Source: RUG14223 sp051881075 (GTDB lineage Bacteria; Bacillota; Clostridia; Oscillospirales; Acutalibacteraceae). Taken from it: a DNA stretch of 21,337 nt. Shown one piece after another: positions 6,562 through 12,426 of this stretch (positions are counted from its first letter, which is position 1; the number at the start of each line of letters is the position of its first letter). The stretch spans positions 1-21,337 of the forward strand of contig JBJEPE010000019.1 of assembly GCA_051881075.1 (NCBI GenBank), read 5' to 3'. The notes under the pieces were generated by a model. It did not search any database and was not told the DNA's origin. It saw nothing but the letters and a program-made list of their open reading frames with translations. A program made the position numbers and the translations under genes.

Positions 6562-7533
6562 ATGAAAAATAAACGCCTGCTTATGTTCTATTTATTATCT
6601 TGTATAGGTGTTATTGCAGCCTCGTTTTATCCTATTTATATGGGAGTATGTACAGTTCGTACTATGCTGATAAACGGTGCTGTAACAGAAGCAGAATATC
6701 CTAAATATATAATTCCATATACTCCCATAGCTATATCAATTATACTTGGTGTATTGCTTATTCCGCTTATTACAAAGCTATTTAAAAAATTTGACTTTAT
6801 AACGGCATCGGTATTCTCTACGGCAATGTTTTTTGTATTTGAGCGATTAATGGAAACAAAAATACTGGTGCAGACTCAGGAGCTTATCCCGCTTGAGAGT
6901 TGGCAGATGTCGCTGTGCTATATTCCTCCGGATACATATGAAACAAGAACATGGGAGGCCGTAGATATTCTTCTTGGCGGTTACAGTTCTGCTTTTAAGC
7001 TTCATTTCTATATGATCTCCATAGTACTTATAGTATCTGTGCTTAACTGCTTTTACGGCTTTGCAAGGGTGATACGTACACATGATAAAACACGGGTTAA
7101 GTCGTTAACCGTACAGACCGTTGCAAGTATTATGTTCCTTGGAATGTGTATATGGGCTTGCTTTACTTCTTTTTACCGTACAGGAGAGATAACCGTGCCG
7201 GCTGTTTCGGCTGTCCTTATGTCGGTTTTCTTTATTCTGCTGGGCGTTACCGTTGGTATTTTTACAGGATCGTTTACGCTTGGCAAAAGCAAAAAGCTAT
7301 CGGTAATATTACCGGCTATAGTATCATCTGCAGTAACTTTGGCAATGTATATAGGAGAGATGATTTTGCTTAGCGGTAATTTGTATCGCTTTGGTACAGG
7401 GGTGCTGTTTAACGGTATTCCGTATTTGGTGCTTGCACCTGTAGATATTGCTATAATCGTTTGCTCAGGTGTATTATCGGCGTTTATTTGTACGTTGCTT
7501 AATAAAAGAGTTGATAAAAAAACACCGGAATAA
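6562..7533 (+). CDS. Polytopic membrane protein of unknown function in the BlaI operon
   Basis: A 323-residue integral membrane protein, last gene of the BlaI unit, 15 bases after the lipoprotein with AAGGAG ahead of ATG 6562. About seven or eight hydrophobic segments are visible (approximately 5-27, 51-71, 76-94, 147-168, 182-203, 213-237, 246-268 and 283-310). The loop between the third and fourth (about 95-146, with L-E-S-W-Q-M-S-L-C-Y-I-P-P) is the longest. No ATP-binding or catalytic motif is present, and it is not an obvious member of a transporter family I know. Co-transcription with the M56 protease and lipoprotein suggests an envelope role. A paralogue of permease-type proteins is possible. 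Confidence 0.8.
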   Translation: MKNKRLLMFYLLSCIGVIAASFYPIYMGVCTVRTMLINGAVTEAEYPKYIIPYTPIAISIILGVLLIPLITKLFKKFDFITASVFSTAMFFVFERLMETKILVQTQELIPLESWQMSLCYIPPDTYETRTWEAVDILLGGYSSAFKLHFYMISIVLIVSVLNCFYGFARVIRTHDKTRVKSLTVQTVASIMFLGMCIWACFTSFYRTGEITVPAVSAVLMSVFFILLGVTVGIFTGSFTLGKSKKLSVILPAIVSSAVTLAMYIGEMILLSGNLYRFGTGVLFNGIPYLVLAPVDIAIIVCSGVLSAFICTLLNKRVDKKTPE

Positions 7534-7687
7534 TAAAGCTGTGACAAACCGCCTTAACACAATTAGGCAAATCAGGACTATGAGGATAAGTAGGATCATA
7601 CTCTTTAAGTGAAAAAATAAAAATTATTTATTTGATCTACGTTTTACATATATGAATAGTGCAATCCTAAAAGTTTAATAAAATATT

Positions 7688-7766
7688 TGTAGGGCATTTT
7701 TGGCTTTATCCGTTTTTGGTTCTTAGAAGCTCCATTTTAACGGATTTTGACCAATTATGCCCTACA
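7688..7766. repeat. 79-base interrupted palindrome in the 7534-7821 intergenic region
   Basis: TGTAGGGCAT (7688-7697) is complementary to ATGCCCTACA (7757-7766). Inside, TTGG/CCAA and ATCCGTT (7708-7714)/AACGGAT (7739-7745) continue the same stem, leaving internal loops and a ~24-base apical loop. It may be a structured RNA, a mobile palindromic element or a terminator for the BlaI operon without a clear T-run. The rest of 7534-7821 shows nothing recognisable. Confidence 0.55.
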
Positions 7767-7821
7767 TTCTTGTAAGCTCAATATTGAATATAATATATAA
7801 ATGTCTATATTTTAAGCTTGG

Positions 7822-7879
7822 TTGACAATCTCTTATTGTCATGATATAATAGTTCAAATTTGAACTATTCAAGTTTGAA
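7822..7879 (+). promoter_or_regulatory. Consensus promoter with perfect 20-bp MarR operator
   Basis: TTGACA (7822-7827) and TATAAT (7845-7850) are exactly 17 bases apart, a full sigma-A consensus. A perfect palindrome of 10+10 bases (ATAGTTCAAA and its complement, 7849-7868) starts in the -10 box and covers the start site; TTCAA-GT-TTGAA (7868-7879) follows at once. A strong promoter held by a strong operator is the classic layout for MarR autorepression with induction. The ribosome site GGAGGAG is at 7901-7907. Confidence 0.85.
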
Positions 7880-7912
7880 ATACTTAAATTTAAATTATTA
7901 GGAGGAGTTTAT

Positions 7913-8353
7913 ATGGTTCAATTTGTCAATATGGACTTTTCTCATGCACTGCTTGAGGCATACGCTAAAGCGTGCAAACCTTTGTGTCAAGAAATTCGGA
8001 TGCCACAGACTGCTTTTGATATTCTGATGTTTTTGGCAAACAATCCTACATACAATTCAGCTAGGGACATTGTAGCCATAAGAGGACTAAAAGCGAATTT
8101 GGTATCTGTAAATGTGGACAAACTGGTTAAAGAAGGTTTTTTAGAGCGTTGTCCTGATAGGGAGGATAGGCGAAAAACCATTCTTACCTGTACAGAGCTT
8201 GCCCTACCGATAGTACAGAGAGGGCGTAGGTTCCAGCAAACCTTTTTTGAGGAATTATTTCAAGGCATTACTGAGGATGAACGTATGATCTTTGCCGATA
8301 TCTTGAAAAAAATCAGAAACAATATTACTTATTTATCAAAGGACGGTATGTAA
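7913..8353 (+). CDS. MarR-family regulator of the adjacent exporter gene
   Basis: A 146-residue winged-helix regulator. The N-terminal helix pair (about 1-30) and C-terminal helices (about 105-140) would form the MarR dimer. The helix-turn-helix is at about 47-75 (Y-N-S-A-R-D-I-V then L-K-A-N-L-V-S-V-N-V-D-K-L-V-K-E-G-F-L-E-R), and the wing holds the classic D-R-E-D-R-R-K-T-I motif (about 81-89). It is a paralogue of the MarR protein encoded at 3569-4039. It lies behind a consensus promoter overlapped by a palindrome, and two bases before the start of an exporter gene, so it most likely represses both genes until a ligand binds. The ligand, perhaps a compound moved by the exporter, is not evident. 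Confidence 0.92.
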   Translation: MVQFVNMDFSHALLEAYAKACKPLCQEIRMPQTAFDILMFLANNPTYNSARDIVAIRGLKANLVSVNVDKLVKEGFLERCPDREDRRKTILTCTELALPIVQRGRRFQQTFFEELFQGITEDERMIFADILKKIRNNITYLSKDGM

Positions 8354-8355
8354 CC

Positions 8356-9132
8356 ATGGATCTTTTAATTACTATACTTGTTACTTTTTTTGCAGGAATG
8401 GGTGCAGGGCTGGGCACAGGTTTTGCCGGAATGAGTGCCGCAGCTGTAATAACCCCTATGCTGGTAACTTTTTTGCACATTGAGCCGTACATAGCTGTAG
8501 GTATTGCTCTGTCATCAGATGTATTAGCAAGTGCAATTTCGGCTTATACCTACGGAAAAAACAAAAATCTTGACATACAAAACGGCTTGATTATGATGGC
8601 CAGCGTATTGGTTTGCACCGTTATAGGCAGCTATGTATCAAGCCTTGTACCGTCCGGAACAATGGGTAATTTTTCTGTATTTATGACCTTTTTACTTGGC
8701 ATAAAATTTATTGTAAAGCCTGTAATGACAACTAAGGAAGCAATGCAGTCTATCTCACCGAAAAGGCGCACTATTCAATCCTTGATTTCCGGCATATTGA
8801 TAGGTTTTATATGTGGCTTTGTAGGTGCAGGCGGCGGTATGATGATACTTTTGATATTGACATCCGTACTGGGATATGAGCTAAAAACCGCTGTTGGTAC
8901 CAGCGTTTTTATTATGACATTTACAGCGCTTACGGGTGCAGTTTCACACTTTATCATAGGTGGAACACCGGATTGGACGGTGTTTATCCTGTGCGTGATT
9001 TTTACACTTATATGGGCAAGAATTGCCGCTGTATTTGCCAATAAAGCAGAGCCCAAAACACTTAACCGGGCAACAGGTACCGTTCTTGTACTACTCGGTA
9101 TTGTTGTAATGACCTTCTCTGTATTTTCATGA
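8356..9132 (+). CDS. TauE/SafE-family (TSUP) membrane exporter
   Basis: A 258-residue integral membrane protein of the TauE/SafE/DUF81 family, whose characterised members move sulfite, sulfonates or other organic anions. About eight hydrophobic segments are visible in two repeated halves, each opening with a glycine-rich membrane motif: G-A-G-L-G-T-G-F-A-G-M-S-A-A-A-V-I-T-P (16-34) and G-F-V-G-A-G-G-G-M-M-I (about 153-163), the latter followed by L-K-T-A-V-G-T-S-V-F. Length is normal for the family. ATG 8356 lies two bases after the MarR stop, so the genes are co-translated, and a terminator follows at 9205-9237. The substrate cannot be inferred. MarR control suggests efflux of an inhibitory compound rather than housekeeping transport. 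Confidence 0.9.
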   Translation: MDLLITILVTFFAGMGAGLGTGFAGMSAAAVITPMLVTFLHIEPYIAVGIALSSDVLASAISAYTYGKNKNLDIQNGLIMMASVLVCTVIGSYVSSLVPSGTMGNFSVFMTFLLGIKFIVKPVMTTKEAMQSISPKRRTIQSLISGILIGFICGFVGAGGGMMILLILTSVLGYELKTAVGTSVFIMTFTALTGAVSHFIIGGTPDWTVFILCVIFTLIWARIAAVFANKAEPKTLNRATGTVLVLLGIVVMTFSVFS

Positions 9133-9204
9133 TATTTCAAACGAAAACAATAATACAGCTTACCATTAAATCCAGTAATAAATTCCGGTTTATTTTACAA
9201 AGAA

Positions 9205-9237
9205 CAAGGCCACCTAACTTTAAGATAGGTGGTCTTG
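9205..9237 (+). terminator. Intrinsic terminator of the marR-tauE operon
   Basis: CAAGGCCACCTA (9205-9216) pairs with TAGGTGGTCTTG (9226-9237), 12 pairs with one G-T, then TTTCGTTT. On the minus strand it also lies downstream of the lysS-tail relic at 9275-9312, so it may be shared by convergent transcripts. Confidence 0.85.
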
Positions 9238-9274
9238 TTTCGTTTATAGATATTGAATTTCAGTTATTTTCTTA

Positions 9275-9312
9275 AGCATATTTAATCAATCCAGTTTCAT
9301 CGTGGGGATTTA
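9275..9312 (-). repeat. LysS-tail relic A
   Basis: The minus strand reads I-P-T-M-K-L-D-stop (ATG at 9298-9300, TGA at 9286-9288), a shortened version of the I-P-T-M-K-P-L-D-K-stop of relics B and C. It follows the gene at 9463-10053, and a hairpin follows at 9205-9237. The spacer 9313-9462 is alignable by eye with the spacer 10181-10317 before relic B. Confidence 0.55.
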
Positions 9313-9462
9313 CCGCTTACAAGTCGGATATATTCTGCTTGTAGCCGATAATTTCCGCTTGCAATACTTATCCACGCTTTAAGCCGTTACGATAAGTTAT
9401 GCTAAGTTCAGACGGAATAATTTTACGGTTTAAGTTATTGCTTAGCTTAGATTAATTTATTT

Positions 9463-10053
9463 CTATCTCTTTTCAGCAAGATAGATGCCCCAATCCTTAA
9501 ACATATCCGGTATATCATAAATGCTTTTGCCGTCTGTATCTACCCTAAACGACTCTCCGGGGGCATCTTGTGTAAAGGTGTTCCAAGCGGTAATCAGATT
9601 TTCTGTAAAACTAATCTCATATTTTTCAAAAAAGCCATTATAAATCTTTGCATCTTGTGTATAAATAGAAATAACATTATATTTTCCGACCATAATTTCA
9701 TCGTGTGATTGATGACATCCAAAACCGAAAGAACACAAACCGTCGTTAATCATCAAGTCGGCTATTCTGTTTAAAAGGGCCAATGCTTCATCCTGCGTGC
9801 AACCATCAATGTAGTACACATCCTTATGTAATGTTTCTGCAACGCCGGGACGAATTTCAATTTCATCATCCTGCTTGGAAGGCAACTCTAAAATAAAGAA
9901 AATAGGCTCATTATGAATCACTATAAAATGCTCTATCAACATTTTAATTTTATCTGCATTTACATTTGCCGTAAAGTAATGGTCTTTGTATTCATACCCT
10001 TCCGAAAGTTTTTCCGGGAATGGCACTTTACAGCCTCTTCTGAGCTTCAACAT
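9463..10053 (-). CDS. Unrecognised soluble protein in the lysS-downstream island
   Basis: A 196-residue protein without signal peptide or membrane segment, so probably cytoplasmic. It is mixed alpha/beta with alternating acidic and aromatic stretches: a basic start (M-L-K-L-R-R-G), F-F-I-L-E-L-P (about 52-58), a helix D-E-A-L-A-L-L-N-R-I-A-D-L-M (about 87-100), then G-F-G-C-H-Q-S-H-D-E-I and a C-terminal segment with W-N-T-F and P-D-M-F-K-D-W-G-I-Y-L. I recognise no family. Size, acidity and occurrence among single-gene modules are reminiscent of immunity proteins of polymorphic toxin systems, but no motif proves it. The ribosome site before ATG 10051-10053 is weak (AAAAGG, distant). It is flanked on both sides by lysS-tail relics, so it sits in its own module. 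Confidence 0.75.
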   Translation of the reverse strand: MLKLRRGCKVPFPEKLSEGYEYKDHYFTANVNADKIKMLIEHFIVIHNEPIFFILELPSKQDDEIEIRPGVAETLHKDVYYIDGCTQDEALALLNRIADLMINDGLCSFGFGCHQSHDEIMVGKYNVISIYTQDAKIYNGFFEKYEISFTENLITAWNTFTQDAPGESFRVDTDGKSIYDIPDMFKDWGIYLAEKR

Positions 10054-10109
10054 ATTTTATCACGCCTTTTTGAATTAAATTGTATTAACTTTTTGTTTGA
10101 ACTTATTAA

Positions 10110-10180
10110 ATAACCTAACATATCTGGAGATATGTTAGGTTATCTTAGCTTATTTATCCAAAGGTTTCATCGTGGGTATA
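10110..10180 (-). repeat. LysS-tail relic B with its terminator hairpin
   Basis: The minus strand reads R-D-I-P-T-M-K-P-L-D-K-stop (ATG 10168-10170, TAA 10150-10152), matching the usual end of bacterial LysS. Eight bases after the stop comes a near-perfect hairpin of 16-base arms (10110-10125/10128-10143). Sequence and hairpin correspond to relic C with paired substitutions in the stem. Together with 10181-10317, this accounts for the gap between the two flanking genes. Confidence 0.7.
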
Positions 10181-10317
10181 TCTCTTGACTACATTTTGTG
10201 AGTTTGGTCACGCTCGCTAACTTCTGATTTCACCCATCAATCATTGTTTTGAAGCTTCGATAAGTTCCGCAAAGTTAAGATAGCGGAAAATATTGTGGTT
10301 TATATTTATCTAAGCTT

Positions 10318-10788
10318 TCATTGTTGACTATCAGTATCAGAGTACACTTGCTCAAGAACTTCGTCCACTCTTTGAACAAACCTTTCAGACAAAATCGCAC
10401 AGGATTCAATATGAACCTTGTCGCCTCCGACAAACAGTGTCATTGAATCATTATTCATTCTTAGTGATGTAATTTGATTAAAATAATAGATCTTCTTATT
10501 TCCTAAAAAAGTAGAATATTCAAATGAATCATTCGACAGTATTTTGATTGTCTGGTTCTTCCAACACATCAATGCCGCTACACCCAACCCAAGGCAGCAA
10601 ACTACGCCGATAACTGCTGCCACAGAAAAATGGAAAACAGCATAAATGCCCACTACGATCCCTGCAACAATAAGTATAACTCCAAAGGACAGTATCCAAA
10701 TCGGAAGATACATATCTGCTCTCATGTCTTTATCAGAAAAACTTTCGCCTAAAATCCATGCGCCAATTCTAACCAATATTTTTAGCAT
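10318..10788 (-). CDS. Small membrane protein with PH-like C-terminal domain
   Basis: A 156-residue protein. Two hydrophobic segments (about 31-52 and 56-76, W-I-L-S-F-G-V-I-L-I-V-A-G-I-V-V-G-I-Y and A-A-V-I-G-V-V-C-C-L-G-L-G-V-A-A-L) form a hairpin in the membrane. The C-terminal ~75 residues alternate beta strands (T-I-K-I-L, F-E-Y-S-T-F-L-G-N-K-K-I-Y-Y-F-N-Q-I-T-S-L, S-M-T-L-F-V-G-G-D-K-V-H-I) and end in a helix (S-E-R-F-V-Q-R-V-D-E-V-L), the pattern of bacterial PH-like membrane-protein tails. ATG 10786-10788 is preceded by AAAGGGGAT. It stands alone between lysS-tail relics C (upstream) and B (downstream). A 13-base palindrome (CCGATATAGTCGG, 10824-10836) lies before it. Function unknown. 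Confidence 0.75.
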   Translation of the reverse strand: MLKILVRIGAWILGESFSDKDMRADMYLPIWILSFGVILIVAGIVVGIYAVFHFSVAAVIGVVCCLGLGVAALMCWKNQTIKILSNDSFEYSTFLGNKKIYYFNQITSLRMNNDSMTLFVGGDKVHIESCAILSERFVQRVDEVLEQVYSDTDSQQ

Positions 10789-10853
10789 TGTTTTTATCCC
10801 CTTTAATTCCGTATTTTCTAACTCCGATATAGTCGGCTTATGTTTATCAAACA

Positions 10854-10922
10854 GCCTAATATATCCTAGAGTATATTGGAATGTCCCAGCTTATTTATCC
10901 AGCGGTTTCATGGTCGGGATTA
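10854..10922 (-). repeat. LysS-tail relic C with hairpin
   Basis: The minus strand reads I-I-P-T-M-K-P-L-D-K-stop (ATG 10909-10911, TAA 10891-10893). The next bases (AAGCTGGGA) match relic B (AAGCTAAGA), and an imperfect hairpin (CC-AATATA/TATATT-A-GG) occupies the same place as in B. It lies 48 bases after the stop of the SHOCT protein gene. Confidence 0.65.
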
Positions 10923-10970
10923 TTCTTTATTTTCTTAAATTGTCACAGGCAAATGTCATAAAAGAATTAC

Positions 10971-11576
10971 TTATTTTTTAATCTGTTCGATAAGATCCTT
11001 TTTAATTTCATTGAACTCGTTATCTGTTAGAACTTCGTCATCACGTAACTGTTTCAACATTTTTAATCTTTCGATAACTTCACTATGATTTTTATCAATA
11101 GCTTTTGACATCAATTCTTCTACTTGAACGTCATTATTGATTACTGCTTGAATCATACTAATAGTATCTTTTTCTTCGTCTATTGGGAATAAGTATTTTG
11201 ACATAATCTCAAAGACAGCAATTAAACTTGCCAAATATGTAACTGAAACAGAAAGTAAAGATACCATAGATGAAATACTATCCCTGTTTCTATTGCATAT
11301 CATAAATATAGCAACCGATATTGTCAAAATGCCAAGTAATGCAATAAAAAACCAGAATATGAATTTTTTAAGAAAATTATTTATTTTCACTCTATCCCGA
11401 CGTTGTTGTATATAATCGTCTAATAAATCGGTAAGTTTTCCATTTCGTTTTACAAACTCTACATGAACATTCATAAGTTGTTCTGCATATTCTTCATTTT
11501 TTGTTGGCTTGCTGTCAAATTTAGAGGTTAGCAACTCCAACAGCACTTTTCTATACAGCGGATTGTCACTGTTCAT
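10971..11576 (-). CDS. Two-pass membrane protein with SHOCT-like C-terminus
   Basis: A 201-residue protein, second gene of a pair with the ImmA-type protease: its ATG (11574-11576) overlaps that gene's end by four bases. Residues 1-65 are a charged cytoplasmic helical region, then two membrane segments (about 71-91, I-F-W-F-F-I-A-L-L-G-I-L-T-I-S-V-A-I-F, and about 99-123). The C-terminal ~25 residues (L-K-M-L-K-Q-L-R-D-D-E-V-L-T-D-N-E-F-N-E-I-K-K-D-L-I) match the SHOCT pattern of short C-terminal helices, which often mediates oligomerisation. No enzymatic motif is seen. Coupling suggests it is the membrane partner, target or effector of the protease; this is inference. Confidence 0.8.
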   Translation of the reverse strand: MNSDNPLYRKVLLELLTSKFDSKPTKNEEYAEQLMNVHVEFVKRNGKLTDLLDDYIQQRRDRVKINNFLKKFIFWFFIALLGILTISVAIFMICNRNRDSISSMVSLLSVSVTYLASLIAVFEIMSKYLFPIDEEKDTISMIQAVINNDVQVEELMSKAIDKNHSEVIERLKMLKQLRDDEVLTDNEFNEIKKDLIEQIKK

Positions 11577-12136
11577 GCTTGTACCTCTTCTATACGTCTT
11601 TGTGCCAGTTCTTCTGAAACCTTATATCGCCGTGCTACTTGTGAAACGTTTACATTAGCATTATTTTTCAAAAATTGACACAAGTCTCTTTTGGGAATTA
11701 GTAAACTCGCAGCAATATAATCCATGCGCTGTTCTGTCATGTCTTCAGAATAACTAGCTTTATGATCTCTTGCCGCAACAACTATTTTTTTATCATATGC
11801 ATTTGTTTTTTCAGTAATATAATGTGCCAACTCATGTGCAACAATGAATTTCTTGGTATTAATATCTTTGAAGCAATTATATGCTATAATTTTATTTGAA
11901 TTAAAACCATCAACTTTGTCTATATGCTCATTAACAGCAATAAGTCCTTCGAGTTGCTCTTCAAACTCAGCTCCACGAACATCAAATCCCAAGTCAGTTG
12001 CTACTTTAAAAATATCAATAGGTATGACATTTTCTATTTTCATTGTCCTAAGGAATCCATCAATTAAATTTTCCATTTCTTGCATTTCTTTTTTTGAAAA
12101 TTGAGGAGCCATTAAATACACCTGTATCCTTTCCAT
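11573..12136 (-). CDS. ImmA/IrrE-family metallopeptidase
   Basis: A 187-residue soluble zinc peptidase of the ImmA/IrrE (COG2856) family. Characterised members cleave XRE-type repressors: ImmA of ICEBs1 cleaves ImmR, and IrrE (PprI) cleaves DdrO. The core motif is F-I-V-A-H-E-L-A-H-Y (97-106) with H101, E102 and H105. Further on, T-E-Q-R-M-D-Y-I-A-A-S-L-L-I-P (134-148) is the family's third-ligand and helix signature, with Asp139 where Asn is usual. The C-terminus (160-187, V-S-Q-V-A-R-R-Y-K-V-S-E-E-L-A-Q-R-R-I) resembles a small helix-turn-helix. Two starts are possible: ATG 12136 with GGTGAT, or ATG 12112 coupled to a 13-codon leader. It overlaps a membrane-protein gene, and no XRE partner is adjacent. 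Confidence 0.88.
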   Translation of the reverse strand: MERIQVYLMAPQFSKKEMQEMENLIDGFLRTMKIENVIPIDIFKVATDLGFDVRGAEFEEQLEGLIAVNEHIDKVDGFNSNKIIAYNCFKDINTKKFIVAHELAHYITEKTNAYDKKIVVAARDHKASYSEDMTEQRMDYIAASLLIPKRDLCQFLKNNANVNVSQVARRYKVSEELAQRRIEEVQA

Positions 12137-12187
12137 ACATTATCACCACTCATATATCTTCTCCTAGCAGTAAAAATATATGAGTGG
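12110..12187 (-). promoter_or_regulatory. Leader with 12-bp stem-loop and 13-codon leader ORF before the ImmA-type gene
   Basis: CCACTCATATAT (12146-12157) and its exact complement (12176-12187) form a stem whose loop holds AGGAGA (12160-12165). Six bases after AGGAGA an ATG (12151-12153, within the stem) opens M-S-G-D-N-V-W-K-G-Y-R-C-I and a TAA (12112-12114). The last A of the stop is the first base of an in-frame ATG of the peptidase (TAATG). The best ribosome site therefore serves the leader, and the stem could gate it. Confidence 0.6.
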
Positions 12188-12217
12188 GCAAATATAAATA
12201 TTAATTTCTCATATTTA

Positions 12218-12246
12218 ATAATATCAGAAAATTATGGATTTTTCAA
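12218..12246 (-). promoter_or_regulatory. Promoter of the ImmA-type gene pair
   Basis: On the minus strand TTGAAA (12241-12246) and TATTAT (12218-12223) are 17 bases apart. A start near 12210 would give a ~75-base leader that contains the stem-loop at 12146-12187. Confidence 0.6.
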
Positions 12247-12304
12247 GTCCTGATACAAATATTTGCAAAAACATTGCTTCAAACTGTAGCCAAACCCCAT
12301 TATA

Positions 12305-12335
12305 AATGGGCAATCCCGTTATGAGACTGCCCATT
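12305..12335 (-). terminator. Intrinsic terminator downstream of lysS
   Basis: AATGGGCA (12305-12312) pairs with TGCCCATT (12328-12335), and the stem continues inward as TCTC/GGGA with a short loop. It lies about 90 bases after the lysS stop on the minus strand. The T-run is poor (TTTATAATGG), so the call rests on the stem and its position. It separates greA-lysS from the accessory island. Confidence 0.65.
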
Positions 12336-12426
12336 CATTCGTAAATTATGCAATTTTTTCGTCTCTTGATAATTTTCTGCATTGTTTGATGTAAGATGTA
12401 TGTTTCATCCCCATTTTGAAGAGGAA

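Noticed and set aside
12400..12420. Possible fourth lysS-tail relic just after the lysS stop
   Set aside because: The bases resemble GGGATGAAAC but do not give P-T-M-K-P-L in any frame and have no following stop and hairpin as in the other relics.
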